Source: Halorussus sp. MSC15.2
GTDB lineage: Archaea > Halobacteriota > Halobacteria > Halobacteriales > Haladaptataceae
Direction of reading: 5' to 3'
Assembly (NCBI RefSeq): GCF_010747475.1
Contig: NZ_VSLZ01000001.1
Span: 124,001-188,000 of the forward strand
Length of the DNA stretch: 64,000 bases
This document shows, in pieces, positions 33,491 to 43,575 of the stretch. A program made the position numbers and the translations under genes. The number at the start of each line of letters is the position of its first letter. The first letter of the stretch is position 1. The notes below the pieces were generated by a model. It made no database searches. It saw nothing but the letters and a program-made list of their open reading frames with translations, and was not told the DNA's origin.

Positions 33491-34077
33491 ATGTCCTCCC
33501 ATAACGAAAGCGGTACGACCCGACGACGACTGCTCAGAAGTATCGGTGTGACGGGTCTCGCACTCGGCGCGACCGGGACCGCGAGCGCCGGGAGGTTCCG
33601 ACCCGGGAACTGGAACGTGCCAGCGCCGCGTACGGGTCCCCGACCCGAGTGCGGTGGGCCGTCTCCGAGCACGCGCGCTCCGTACTGTCCGAACTCGCCG
33701 ACCGAGACGTCCTTGACCGGGGCGACGTCACCGAACTCGACTTCGAGGACGTCTCGGTCGAACCCTTTTATCGAGGCGGAACGGCCGTCACTCACCTGAC
33801 GACGGAGACGTCGCTTCCCGACGCGACGGTCGAACTCGCTACGCGCCCACAGACCGGTCGCGCCTACGCCACCGTCAGGACCGCCGACGAGACGTACACC
33901 GTCGAATCACCGGCGGGTAGCGACGACGTGACCGTCCGAAACTGTTACTACGAACACGACTGCACGAACTACGCCTGCAGCAGTAGCGGGTGCGTCTATC
34001 TGGAGCGTCAGTGCTGCAACTACGGCGACGGGTACCACTGTGACGAGTGGTCGAAGGACGGGTGCTGTTCCTGCTGA
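33491..34077 (+). pseudogene. Tat-exported cysteine-rich (microhalocin-like) precursor gene with a single-base frameshift
   Basis: Frame 2 from 33491 encodes a textbook Tat signal (TTRRRLLRSIGVTGLALGAT, then GTASA). The remaining coding signal continues in frame 1, joined by a -1 step at about 33589, where restoring one C would give ASA followed by REVPTRELERAS. The frame-1 part has a middle domain (RWAVSEHARSVLSELADRD onward) and a tail of about 50 residues with 11 cysteines (NCYYEHDCTNYACSSSGC, ending DGCCSC). The architecture of Tat signal, spacer domain and Cys-rich tail recalls the halocin C8 precursor, but the tail is not similar to it in sequence. An alternative reading is a separate GTG gene at 33649. 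Sequencing error or true decay cannot be told apart. Confidence 0.6.
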
Positions 34078-34223
34078 CCGCCCGGACATATTTCTTCGGA
34101 CGTCACGCCGAACATCGCCTAGAGCCACGTCGGAGTCCGGTGTGCGCTCGAAGTCGAGTGTGACTGCTCGACCGACGACTCTCCGCGAATATTTTTAAGC
34201 ACGGGGTCGGTACTCCACGCCGA

Positions 34224-36278
34224 ATGGAGTTGGAGGCGATACCGGGCGTCGGGTCGAAGACCGCGACGGCGCTCTCGGAGTTAGACGACCCTGAACGTGC
34301 GCTTCGGACGGGCGACGTCGCCGAACTCGCGAGCGCGCCCGGCATCACCGAAGGCCGAGCAGCGGCCATTGCGCGAGGGGCCATCCGGGAACGCCACGAC
34401 GACCCCGGCGGCTTTCTGGCGACCGACCGAGCCAAGGAACTCTACCGCGACGCGCTCGGTCTGCTGAAAGACCGAACCGTCACGAGTTACGGCGAGAAGC
34501 GCCTCGAAACCCTCTATCCTAGCGGGGTCGAGTCCCGCATCGAAGAGGTCCGGGAGTTCGCCGAACGCGCGCTCGAGCGCGACCCGGACCCCGAGGTGCT
34601 GGACGCGCTCGCCGACGTGGAACCGCTCGCGGAACCCCGCGACGTGTCGGTCCGCGACCGGTGTCTGGCGACCGCCGACGCCGAGCGGTACAGCGAGGCT
34701 CAGCGAGCGATTCCGGAGTTGACCGTCGAGGTGGTCGAGGACGCCCGCGACCTCGCGGACCTCGCACGGGGCTACTCGACCGTCATCGCGCTCGACGAGG
34801 CGTTCGCTGGCGTGGCGGTGGACGGCGACGTGCGGGTCGAACCGGACGCGCTGGAGCGACCCGCAGAGGTCGTCCCCGAGCGCGTGCTGGCCTTCTACGC
34901 GTCGAACCGCGAGTGCCTGCAGGCCGCCGCGCGGGTCCACCGGGCCGCGGGCATCGACCCGCCGCTCGACTTGGAAGCGCTGGAGTCGGCGCTCGAACGC
35001 GTGGATTCGGAGGGGACCGTGGTCGGCGACGACGAGTTGGACCGACTCGCCCGCGCCATCGACGACCTCGACGCCGCGGTCTCGACGGCCGAGAGCGTGG
35101 CCAACGACGCGCTCCGGACCGCCATCGAGGAACAGGACGTGACCGTGGAGGGGTCGGACCTGCTCTCGCTGGTCGAACAGGGCGCGGGCGTCGATTCGCT
35201 ACTGTCGCGCGAGTTGAGCGACGAACACGCCGAAGCCGTCGCGCAGGCCCGCGAGGAACTGATAGAGTCGCTGGACCTCGACTCGGGCGAGGCCGAGGTC
35301 GCCCGCCGGGCGTTCCCCGAGGAACCGACGTTCCCGGTCGAGCGCGACGAGGAGGTCGTCACCCGCCTGCGCGAGGACCTGCAGGCCGCGAAAGACCGCC
35401 GGGCCGCCCGCCGGAAGCGCGAACTCGCCGCCGACCTCGCGGACCGCCGCGACGACGCCGAGCGACTGGTTCGGACCGCGCTGGAACTGGACGTTGAACT
35501 GGCGATAGCGCGATTCGCCGCGGACTTCGACTGCGTGATGCCCGAGTTCGACTCGGAGCCGTCCGAATCGGGCGATTCGACCCGCAGTTCCTCGTCTCGC
35601 GGCGCGTGCGGGTTCGACATCTCGGGCGGGCGCTCGCCCCTACTCGACGTGGCGTTCGAGGCGGTCGAACCGGTCGATTACGACGTGTCCGGCGTGGCGC
35701 TCCTCTCGGGGGTCAACAGCGGCGGGAAGACCTCGACGCTGGACCTCGTGGCGCTCGTCACGATTCTGGCACACATGGGGCTTCCGGTGCCCGCGGAGTC
35801 GGTCCGAATCCAGCGGTTCGGCGAACTCCACTACCACGCCAAGACGCAGGGCACCCTCGACGCCGGGGCGTTCGAGGCGACCCTCCGGGAGTTCGCGGGC
35901 CTCGCGACCGGTGGGACCCGAACTTCGTCGAAGGACGCCGACGCCGGTGGGAATCGCCTCGTCCTCGTGGACGAACTGGAGAGCATCACCGAACCCGGTG
36001 CGAGCGCCAAGATTATCGCGGGCATCTTGGAGGAACTACGGGGACGGGACGTGACCGGCGTGTTCGTCTCCCACCTCGCGGCCGAGATTCGGGAGATGGC
36101 GGACTACGACGTCTCGGTGGACGGCATCGAGGCGCAGGGACTGGAGGACGGCGAACTCGTCGTGAATCGCTCGCCCGTCAAGAACCACCTCGCGCGCTCG
36201 ACGCCGGAACTCATCGTCGAGAAGTTGGCTGGCGACAGTAGCGGGGAGTTCTACGACCGACTGCTGGAGAAGTTCTAG
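34224..36278 (+). CDS. MutS-related ATPase with N-terminal helix-hairpin-helix, 684 aa
   Basis: Archaeal MutS-like protein outside the MutS1/MutS2 main groups. The N-terminus is a HhH pair (ELEAIPGVGSKTATALSELD, APGITEGRAAAIARGA) able to bind DNA without sequence specificity. A long helical, acidic middle follows, and the C-terminal ABC-type ATPase has Walker A LLSGVNSGGKTSTLD (near residue 495) and Walker B RLVLVDELESI (near 575), then VFVSHLAAEI. There is no mismatch-binding FxE domain, so a role in recombination or branched-DNA processing is more likely than mismatch recognition. ATTTTTAAGC, about 25 nt before the ATG, is a good TATA box. Confidence 0.87.
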   Translation: MELEAIPGVGSKTATALSELDDPERALRTGDVAELASAPGITEGRAAAIARGAIRERHDDPGGFLATDRAKELYRDALGLLKDRTVTSYGEKRLETLYPSGVESRIEEVREFAERALERDPDPEVLDALADVEPLAEPRDVSVRDRCLATADAERYSEAQRAIPELTVEVVEDARDLADLARGYSTVIALDEAFAGVAVDGDVRVEPDALERPAEVVPERVLAFYASNRECLQAAARVHRAAGIDPPLDLEALESALERVDSEGTVVGDDELDRLARAIDDLDAAVSTAESVANDALRTAIEEQDVTVEGSDLLSLVEQGAGVDSLLSRELSDEHAEAVAQAREELIESLDLDSGEAEVARRAFPEEPTFPVERDEEVVTRLREDLQAAKDRRAARRKRELAADLADRRDDAERLVRTALELDVELAIARFAADFDCVMPEFDSEPSESGDSTRSSSSRGACGFDISGGRSPLLDVAFEAVEPVDYDVSGVALLSGVNSGGKTSTLDLVALVTILAHMGLPVPAESVRIQRFGELHYHAKTQGTLDAGAFEATLREFAGLATGGTRTSSKDADAGGNRLVLVDELESITEPGASAKIIAGILEELRGRDVTGVFVSHLAAEIREMADYDVSVDGIEAQGLEDGELVVNRSPVKNHLARSTPELIVEKLAGDSSGEFYDRLLEKF

Positions 36279-36563
36279 TCTCCGGCTTCACGCTGTTCCG
36301 CCCGTCGCTCGAACGGCGACGTATCGCCGTCTGCCGAGTTGGCGCTCGTTCGGTTCACGACCGGGCCGATGAGTCGCGACAACTACGTAACAGAGCGGCG
36401 AAAATCCGGCGGTTCACCGTACCAGTTTGTATACTGACACTCGTCACCCCGCGACTCGTCTCCCGGTCGCTAAGGACCGCTTAGCCGCCGTGACGGACCT
36501 CTCTTCCGTTTAATATTTTTGGCTGCCGAAAGGTTAAGTAGCTGGGACAGCGAGGTGAAAGTG

Positions 36564-37697
36564 ATGGCAGACGACCCCGAGGAGGGGATGCTCTCGTGGG
36601 ACGAATCCGTGTTCCGAGACGAACACGTATTCGAAATCGACTACGTTCCCGAGACGTTCGCCCACCGCGAGAGCGAGATGCGGAGCCTGAAGTACGCGCT
36701 CCGACCTGCCGCCCGCGGCTCCCGTCCGCTGAACGTCATCGCGCGCGGTCCGCCCGGCACCGGTAAGACGACGGCGGTCCAGAAGGTGTTCGGCGAGTTG
36801 GGTGCTCAGACCGACGTTCGGACCGTCCGCGTCAACTGTCAGGTCGATTCGACGCGCTACTCGGTGTTCTCTCGCATCTTCGAGGGTATCTTCGAGTACG
36901 AACCGCCGTCCTCCGGCATCTCGTTCAAGAAGCTCTTCCGCCAGATTACGGAGAAACTGGTCGAGGAGGACGAGGTGCTGGTGGTCGCGCTCGACGACGT
37001 GAACTACCTCTTCTACGAGGGCGAGGCCTCCGACACGCTATACTCGCTGTTGCGCGCTCACGAGGCCCACTCCGGCGCGAAAATCGGCGTCATCGTCGTC
37101 TCCTCGGACCTGAACCTCGACGTCATCGAGGACTTGGACGGCCGGGTCCAGAGCGTCTTCCGGCCCGAGGAGGTGTACTTCCCGGTCTACGACCGCGAGG
37201 AGATAGCCGACATCCTCCAAGAGCGCGTGGACCGCGGCTTCCACGAAGGCGTCATCTCGACCGACGTTCTCGACGACGTGGCCAAACTCACCGCCGAGAG
37301 CGGCGACCTCCGGGTCGGCATCGACCTGCTCAGACGGGCCGGTCTCAATGCCGAGATGCGCGCGAGTCGGACCGTCAACACCGAGGACGTCGAACAGGCC
37401 TACGAGAAGTCGAAGTACGTCCACCTCAGCCACAGTCTCCGGGCGCTCTCGGACAGCGAAATCGAACTGCTCGAAGTCATCGCCGAGAACGACGGCGAGC
37501 GCGCCGGTGACGTCTACGACGAGTTCCACGAGCAGACCGGACTGGGCTACACGCGCTACTCCGAAATCATCAACAAACTCGACCAACTCGACATCATCGA
37601 CGCGACCTACACCAACGTCGAGGGTCGCGGGCGTTCACGGCAACTCTCCCTGCGCTACGAACCCGAGGCAGTGCTGAACCGACTCGAAGGGAGTTAG
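36564..37697 (+). CDS. Orc1/Cdc6-family replication initiator, 377 aa
   Basis: AAA+ ATPase with C-terminal winged helix, the archaeal origin-binding and helicase-loading protein. Walker A GPPGTGKTT is at residues 62-70, Walker B LVVALDDVNYLF near 150, sensor region VVSSDLNLDVIEDLDGRVQS, arginine-rich sensor 2 DLRVGIDLLRRAG, then the winged helix ending RGRSRQLSLRYEP. The frame is open to a TTG at 36519, but the paralogue-like MADDPEEGMLSWDES start at 36564 is preferred. Haloarchaea carry several Orc paralogues. I find no origin recognition boxes in the 285 bp upstream, only a 6-bp inverted repeat gctaag/cttagc near 36469-36485 and a TATA-like TTTAATATTTTT. Confidence 0.92.
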   Translation: MADDPEEGMLSWDESVFRDEHVFEIDYVPETFAHRESEMRSLKYALRPAARGSRPLNVIARGPPGTGKTTAVQKVFGELGAQTDVRTVRVNCQVDSTRYSVFSRIFEGIFEYEPPSSGISFKKLFRQITEKLVEEDEVLVVALDDVNYLFYEGEASDTLYSLLRAHEAHSGAKIGVIVVSSDLNLDVIEDLDGRVQSVFRPEEVYFPVYDREEIADILQERVDRGFHEGVISTDVLDDVAKLTAESGDLRVGIDLLRRAGLNAEMRASRTVNTEDVEQAYEKSKYVHLSHSLRALSDSEIELLEVIAENDGERAGDVYDEFHEQTGLGYTRYSEIINKLDQLDIIDATYTNVEGRGRSRQLSLRYEPEAVLNRLEGS

Positions 37698-37803
37698 CCA
37701 CCGACTGGTGCGACCGTGTTTGCGTATCGAGGGACCGACCGATTTCCTGTATCGACACGCCGACTCCGAGCGCCAAAAAGAGCACCGACCGCAAGCGTCC
37801 GAA

Positions 37804-39066
37804 CTACCGCTCGCTGACTTCTATCTGAATCGAGTCGGGAACGTCCTCTTCGACGAGTTCGCCGGAGAACGCGAACCTGTCGTCTCCGGTCCCCACCGTG
37901 CCTTCCACGCGGGTCCCCTCCTCACCGAGGTCGGTGACCTCGTCGGTCGCTCCACCGGCGTCTTCGTCCGGTTCTAGATTCCGCGCGTCGCCGGTCACCC
38001 TGAACGTGTAGTTCACCGGTTCGTCGGTGCCGGGATTCGTGACGACTGCCTCCATCGGTAGTTGTTCCTCCTCTGTTCCGTCGCCCGTTTCTGCGTCGGT
38101 CCGCTGGCGAAGGACCTGCAGTAACTCGGCCAGCGTCCCGCTGGTCTGGAAGTCCGAGACGACCGTCTCGCCGCCCTCCGTGACGTCGGCGAACGACAGT
38201 TCGAAGCGAGCGTTCCGGACCGCCTCGCTCGTGTTCTCGGCGGTGACGCCCGCGTCCTCGGCGGCCGAACTAACCGCGGACGCCGACAGGTCCCCGTCGG
38301 CGGCCAACTGCCGGACCTGCGAGGCGAACTCGACGTGGGCCGCGGGTATCGTCTCCGGCGGCAGGAGGTCGAGGCTCATGTCGCTGAACTCGAACGTCCG
38401 GCCGGAGGCGCTCGCGCTCCCGCTCGGAGCAGTGATTGTGATTCCCCGACCCTGCCGTTCCATCACCACGTCGGTGGCGGTGAACTCGGTACTACCGCGC
38501 TGGACGGTCAGTTCGCTCCACTCCGCGGTGCCGAGCGCGGCGACTTCCTCCAGCGACGCGCCGTCTCGCAGGAGCGCGCGCGTTCCCTCGGGGACGACCG
38601 ACCCCACCGTTCCGGTGGCGGCAATCTGGTCGGCGACCAGTTGGCCGTCCGTCTCCACCGACTCGGCGACGACCTCTACCGAAGCGTCCGGATTGACGTC
38701 CACCTCCGCGAGCGTGGCCAGCAGGGGCGACAGCGACCGTCCGCTGAACGACTCGACCATCGCCGCGCGAATCGTGGCGTAGGTCTCGGCGGACACGTCG
38801 TCGGCGGACACGCTGACCTGCGCTATCGACAGTGACTTGTCCGCGCCCTCCATCGTCCAGTCGCTGACTTGGAACTGCATGGTCCCGTCCTCGTAGGAGA
38901 AGGTCACGCGACCGACCGAGGAGGTGACTCCGCCGAGGCTTACGGTTACGTCTTCTATCTGTAGCGGTTCGGTCTCCTGTGCCGATGCGCTCGTCGTCGC
39001 GTTGACGACCCCGCCGAGCGAGAACGCCGCGGTCGCGAGTGCCGCCCCGAACTGACGTCGTTTCAT
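37804..39066 (-). CDS. Tat-exported hypothetical protein, 420 aa
   Basis: Signal peptide KRRQFGAALATAAFSLGG followed by a Tat-type end near SASAQ; no lipobox, so the protein is probably secreted or cell-wall-associated. The mature part is acidic and beta-rich with repeated strands (IEDVTVSLGGV, TFEFSDMSLDLLPPE, FELSFADVTEGGETVVSDF) that suggest a large beta-structure, and it contains many Asp/Glu/Ser/Thr. No family recognised. I prefer the ATG at 39066 to the one at 39075 because the twin arginines then sit at residues 3-4. Its promoter holds the GGTATCT/AGATACC inverted repeat at 39091-39118. Confidence 0.75.
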   Translation of the reverse strand: MKRRQFGAALATAAFSLGGVVNATTSASAQETEPLQIEDVTVSLGGVTSSVGRVTFSYEDGTMQFQVSDWTMEGADKSLSIAQVSVSADDVSAETYATIRAAMVESFSGRSLSPLLATLAEVDVNPDASVEVVAESVETDGQLVADQIAATGTVGSVVPEGTRALLRDGASLEEVAALGTAEWSELTVQRGSTEFTATDVVMERQGRGITITAPSGSASASGRTFEFSDMSLDLLPPETIPAAHVEFASQVRQLAADGDLSASAVSSAAEDAGVTAENTSEAVRNARFELSFADVTEGGETVVSDFQTSGTLAELLQVLRQRTDAETGDGTEEEQLPMEAVVTNPGTDEPVNYTFRVTGDARNLEPDEDAGGATDEVTDLGEEGTRVEGTVGTGDDRFAFSGELVEEDVPDSIQIEVSER

Positions 39067-39090
39067 GTCTCTCACGCCGAACAGTTACCG

Positions 39091-39118
39091 CGGTATCTGG
39101 GATAAATAGGAGATACCG
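39091..39118 (-). promoter_or_regulatory. Inverted repeat framing the TATA box of the Tat-exported protein gene
   Basis: cggtatct (39091-39098) and agataccg (39111-39118) are perfect 8-bp arms with a 12-bp spacer. On the minus strand the spacer reads cctatttatccc, i.e. a TATA box about 30-35 nt before the start codon. The arms share GGTATCT/AGATACC with the operator of the EamA gene at 4129-4159, suggesting one regulator for both. Confidence 0.55.
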
Positions 39119-39426
39119 TTTGAACCGTTCGACGGGATAAGCCGCGTTTTCCGCGTCGATAATGCGCGTGACTCCGGACTACGCCGGGTCGCGGCAGTTC
39201 CCGGCCGTGGTGTTGCATTCGGTCGATAACCGGCTGTTACGGTCCAGCCTCGGTCGTTAGGCTAATCGTTACTCGGTCGAGGACGGGGAGTGCGTCGCTC
39301 GCCGAACGAAGGCGCGGCGGAGAATCCGACGTTGACTGACAGCGCGTTGAGGGAGAAACGCGCTCGGGACTGAACGCCCGGCAGTGTCCCGGACTGCCGG
39401 GGCGGGTCGCGGTCGTCTCACCGTCG
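39119..39426. other. 308-bp intergenic region
   Basis: No supported coding frame. The clearest structure is a perfect 9-bp hairpin cccggcagt-gtcccgg-actgccggg (39377-39401), 26 bases beyond the stop of the ArsR-type gene on the minus strand. It may end or stabilise that mRNA. The rest is GC-rich with short unremarkable repeats. Confidence 0.4.
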
Positions 39427-39726
39427 TCAGTCGTCCGTCGTCGACTCGATTTCGGTCGGGTCGTCGCGACATTCGTCGGTCTGCAGGACGAAGGTGCGCT
39501 CGGGCGGCGGCGCGACCCGGAGTTCCACCGTCTTGGCGAGGTAGTAGTACTTCCGGTTCCCGCGCTCGTAGTGGGCGACCAGTCCGGCCTCTTCCATCTT
39601 CGAGAGGTGGTGGACCGCCGTCTTGCCGTCCATGCCGACCGACTCCGCGAGTTGGGAGACGTACTGCGGTTCGCGCGAGAGTTCGCGGAGTATCTCGATT
39701 CGCGCTTTGCTCCCGAGCAAGTCCAT
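39427..39726 (-). CDS. ArsR-type winged-helix regulator, 99 aa
   Basis: Winged helix-turn-helix: MDLLGSKARIEILRELSRE, helix QYVSQLAESVGMDGKTAVHHLSKM (in two parts) and a wing VAHYERGNRKYYYLA. The C-terminal tail is acidic with one cysteine. No CxC metal site is seen, so the signal is not an ArsR-type metal. A GTG three codons upstream (39735) gives VSLMDLLGSK and is an equally possible start. A T-rich element (CATTTTTTG on the minus strand near 39767) is the likely TATA box, and the inverted repeat 39739-39754 between it and the start suggests autoregulation. Confidence 0.8.
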   Translation of the reverse strand: MDLLGSKARIEILRELSREPQYVSQLAESVGMDGKTAVHHLSKMEEAGLVAHYERGNRKYYYLAKTVELRVAPPPERTFVLQTDECRDDPTEIESTTDD

Positions 39727-39738
39727 GAGCGACACGAT

Positions 39739-39754
39739 AGGTCGCGTACGACCT
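39739..39754 (-). promoter_or_regulatory. Inverted repeat before the ArsR-type gene
   Basis: aggtcg-cgta-cgacct (39739-39754), perfect 6-bp arms and 4-bp spacer, between the probable TATA box and the start codon. Suits an autoregulatory operator for the winged-helix protein. Confidence 0.4.
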
Positions 39755-39903
39755 CCCGCACAAAAAATGAACGGGCGTTCGCGGGTCGCCTCGTCGCTCC
39801 GAGTCGCGGTTCGGACTCGCGGGTCGCGCCGGTCGGCGAGCGTGCGGGCCGAGCGTCGCGCGGGCCGGGCGATATTAGACGCGTCGGGCCGAACACCGAC
39901 GAC

Positions 39904-40206
39904 ATGGGGGACCGGGTCAACCTGCCCGACGACAGAGACCGACAGCGAACCACCGTGACCGACGGCTTCTTCGAGCGCGAAATCCACCTCTCGCGGGACG
40001 CCACCGCCTCGTTTCTCCGGGAGTTGGCCGACCAAGTCGAGAACGACACCCGCCTCACGCTCTCCTCGCAGGAGTGGGAGATTCCGTTCGAGTACCGCGA
40101 ACCGGTCGAAATCGAGGTCGAGTTCTCCGGCGGCCGCGAGGCCGAACTGGAGGTCGAGTTCGAGTTCACGGAACCGCGCGGCGGCGACGAACTGAGCGTG
40201 GAGTGA
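39904..40206 (+). CDS. Amphi-Trp domain protein, 100 aa
   Basis: The family is named for alternating hydrophobic residues around a conserved Trp. Here the core is SFLRELADQVENDTRLTLSS, then QEWEIPFEYREPVEIEVEFS and the repeat ELEVEFEFTEP. The opening strand FEREIHLSRDATA is also typical. Amphi-Trp proteins are small cytosolic archaeal and bacterial proteins of unknown role. The ATG at 39904 is about 25 nt after CGATATTAG (39869-39877). It is divergent from the ArsR-type gene, separated by about 170 bp. Confidence 0.85.
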   Translation: MGDRVNLPDDRDRQRTTVTDGFFEREIHLSRDATASFLRELADQVENDTRLTLSSQEWEIPFEYREPVEIEVEFSGGREAELEVEFEFTEPRGGDELSVE

Positions 40207-40265
40207 CGGGAACTGGACGCGGCCGAACGAGCTGGACTGCGACGACAAACAGTGGACTGTCCGAG

Positions 40266-40296
40266 CGAGCTAGCTATTTCTCGAACGAGCTAGCTA
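40266..40296. repeat. Two copies of an 11-mer with palindromic core, 20 bp apart
   Basis: cgagctagcta occurs at 40266-40276 and 40286-40296; each holds the perfect 8-bp palindrome agctagct. The 20-bp period places both on the same face of DNA. A related gaacgagct lies at 40225-40233. The location, just downstream of the amphi-Trp gene, is not an obvious promoter. Confidence 0.45.
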
Positions 40297-40330
40297 CTTG
40301 AGCAAAGGAGTCAGCGACCGCACCGTCACG

Positions 40331-40500
40331 GCACCGCAACCGCGAGAGCCTCGCGCCTCCCCAACCGCTTGCGGTCCTTGACCGCCGCTTCGCTCTGGTC
40401 TGCGGTCCTCAGCCCTCGCGCGGCTTGACGCGGCACCACGAGAGCGCCGCGCCAGCGCACGCCGAGAGAAAACGCAATAAAACCCCGAAAGCGAACGCCG
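40331..40500. repeat. Probable dispersed haloarchaeal intergenic repeat
   Basis: The segment containing cctccccaaccgc, gcggtccttgaccgccgctt and gcggtcctcagccctcgcg resembles a GC-rich sequence I have seen repeatedly between genes of haloarchaeal genomes, usually ending in cgcggcttgacgcggc-like text. Within the 312-bp gap (40207-40518) no reading frame is convincing. The identification rests on memory and should be tested by a genome self-search. Confidence 0.4.
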
Positions 40501-40518
40501 CCGACCCCACGCATCGCC

Positions 40519-41765
40519 TCACTCGTACCGGAGCGCGTCGATGGGGTCGGTCTTGGCCGCGTTCCACGCCGGGTAGAGACCCGCGACGACGCCGACGAGG
40601 ACGCCCACGGCGACCGCGATTGCGAACCACTCGTAGGGCAGGACGAGGCTCAGGCCGATGTACTCCCCAGCGGCGTAGGCCCCGGCGATGCCGACCGGGA
40701 TACCCAGCACCGACCCGAACAGGCCGAGCAGGACCGCCTCCAGCAGGAACAACTGGAGCACGTCGCGGTTCTGCGCGCCGACCGCCTTCATGATGCCTAT
40801 CTCCTTGGTTCGCTCGGTGACCGAGACCAGCATGATGTTGGCGATGCCGATGGACCCGACGACGAGCGAGATGACCGCGATACCGGTCACGAAGTTAGTG
40901 AGGGTGTTTATCAGTTCCTTGAGTTGGTCCACGAGGTCTTGGTCGGTCTCCACCGAGAAGGCGTAGCTCTCGGGCACGAGTCGGGCCGCGTCCGAGCGGT
41001 TCGTGAGGTACGCCCGCACCGCCTCTTTGGTCTCGGGCACCGCCGCGAAGTCCTCGGCGACGACCGTCACGGTGGGGTAGACGCGCTGGCTCTCGCCGGT
41101 GGTCGGACTCTCGATGGTCGTCCGGTAGAAGGGGTCGGTCGGCACGAACACGAGCGGTTCGGACCCGCCGCCGAGTCCCTCGAAGGCCCCGCCCGACGCC
41201 GAGGCGTTGAGGAGACCGACGACCTCCGCGTCTATCGACTCCCCGGAGGCGAGTCGGAGCGTGACGTTTTGGCCGACCGAGAGCGCCGGGTCGAACAACT
41301 GGGCGGCCTGCCGGTTTATCACGACCTCGCGCCGGCCCTCACGGAAGGCCCGGCCCGCCGCGAAACTCCCCGCGTCGAAGTGGCTCGGCGAGGTGGCGAC
41401 GACCTGTCGCTGGGCGACCGTCTCGCCGCCCGCCGAGACGGCCGCGGTGGGTACCACCCCCCGCGGGACGACCGACTCGACCCCCGAGAGATTCCGAAGT
41501 CGGTCGAGGTCGTGGGTCGTGAACACCGGTTGCGCGCCCGCGCCCGGCCCGCCGTTCTCGCCCTCGGGGCCGGCCCAGACGTAGATGTTCGGCGTGCGGT
41601 CGGCCCCGACCTGCCCGAGGACGTCCGCCTGCAGGCTGGTCCCGAGGGTGACGAAGGTGATGACCGCCGCGACGCCGATGATGACACCGAGCGCCGTCAG
41701 CGTCGAGCGAAGCTTGTGACTCCGGATGGACCGCCAACTGAGACGCAGGCTCTCTGCGAACTCCA

Positions 41766-41766
<1 letters not shown>
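40519..41766 (-). CDS. MacB/FtsX-type ABC transporter permease, 415 aa
   Basis: Four transmembrane helices: one near the N-terminus (LRSTLTALGVIIGVAAVITF) and three in the C-terminal 150 residues, separated by a large extracytoplasmic domain (about residues 45-270), as in MacB/LolCE. The C-terminal FtsX domain has IGIANIMLVSVTERTKEIGIMKAVGA (in two parts), the family's most conserved region. It probably exports or extracts lipoproteins, peptides or small molecules by mechanotransmission. The ATG overlaps the last base of the ATPase stop codon (TGATG), so the two are translationally coupled. Confidence 0.9.
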
Positions 41767-42557
<791 letters not shown>

Positions 42558-42716
42558 TGTCTTTCGAATCACGGGAGGGATTGCCAAAACACTAGCGCCC
42601 GTCCCGGGTGGAAACGTCCCGTTGCACTCGTTGGACCGCTCGTCGGTCCCCGTCGGACCGGACCCCGTTGCACTCGTTCGACCAGACTTTTCACCGCGGA
42701 ACGCCCAGATGCGGGC

Positions 42717-43403
42717 ATGAAGACGACCGGCGGAAGCGAGGCGGCGAAACGCGCGGCGGGCGAGAGCGCGGCCGAGGCGGTCGAAGACGGGATGGTCGTC
42801 GGTCTCGGCACCGGTTCGACCGCGGCCCACGCGATTCGCGCCATCGGCCGGAAGGTCGATAGCGGTCTCGACGTGCGCGGGATTCCGACCTCGTTTCAGT
42901 CCCGAGAGTTGGCCAAGGAGTCCGGGGTCCCGCTGACGACGCTCGACGAGACCGACGAGGTCCACCTCGCCATCGACGGGGCCGACCAGTTCTCCGGGCC
43001 GCATCTCGTGAAGGGCGGCGGCGCGGCCCACGCCCGCGAGAAAATCGTGGACGCGGCCGCCGACCGCCTGCTCGTGGTCGCGGACCCGAGCAAGTTCGCC
43101 GACGAACTCGACCACCCGATTCCGGTCGAGGTCCTGCCCGACGCCAGAACGACCGTGGCGGAGGACGTGCGCGCGCTGGGCGGGTCGCCGACGCTGCGGA
43201 CCGCCGAACGCAAGGACGGCCCCGTCGTGACCGACAACGGCAACCTCGTGCTGGACTGCGATTTCGGTGATATCTCCTCGCCCGGCGTTCTCGCGGCCGA
43301 CCTCGCCGAACTGCCTGGTGCGGTCGAACACGGCCTGTTCGTCGGCATGGCCGACGAGGTCCACGTCGGGAGCGACGACGGCGTCGAAGTCCGGCGGTTC
43401 TGA
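42717..43403 (+). CDS. rpiA: Ribose-5-phosphate isomerase A, 228 aa
   Basis: Interconverts ribose 5-phosphate and ribulose 5-phosphate. Visible motifs: [12 protein letters not shown] (phosphate loop, about residues 30-41), GIPTSFQS, the catalytic DGADQF region (about 84-89), [14 protein letters not shown] with the catalytic Glu, and [10 protein letters not shown]. The C-terminal [19 protein letters not shown] is also typical. Haloarchaea use this step in pentose supply for nucleotides. It stands alone, with CTTTTCACC about 25-30 nt upstream as a likely TATA element. Confidence 0.95.
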   Translation: MKTTGGSEAAKRAAGESAAEAVEDGMVVGLGTGSTAAHAIRAIGRKVDSGLDVRGIPTSFQSRELAKESGVPLTTLDETDEVHLAIDGADQFSGPHLVKGGGAAHAREKIVDAAADRLLVVADPSKFADELDHPIPVEVLPDARTTVAEDVRALGGSPTLRTAERKDGPVVTDNGNLVLDCDFGDISSPGVLAADLAELPGAVEHGLFVGMADEVHVGSDDGVEVRRF

Positions 43404-43575
43404 CGGTCTCCGGTCGGTATCCCGCGGTCTCCTCACTGTAGCCTCCCGTTCTCGTCTCTCGAAGCGATAGCTCTCGGACCGACGCCTCTCGAAGACGTTC
43501 CTGAACGCCAGTTCCGAGCGACGAGCTATCAGCTACGGGGCGTCTACGTCGAAAAGAAACGAAGTAATTGCCGAT

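Noticed and set aside
33649-34077. The Cys-rich frame as an independent GTG gene
   Set aside because: Frame-1 coding character begins upstream of the GTG, directly where the Tat signal of frame 2 ends, so one frameshifted gene explains the data better. A Cys-rich protein without export signal would also be unusual.
36279-36563. Replication origin next to the Orc1/Cdc6 gene
   Set aside because: No repeated origin recognition boxes or long AT-rich unwinding element are visible; one 6-bp inverted repeat and a TATA box are not enough.
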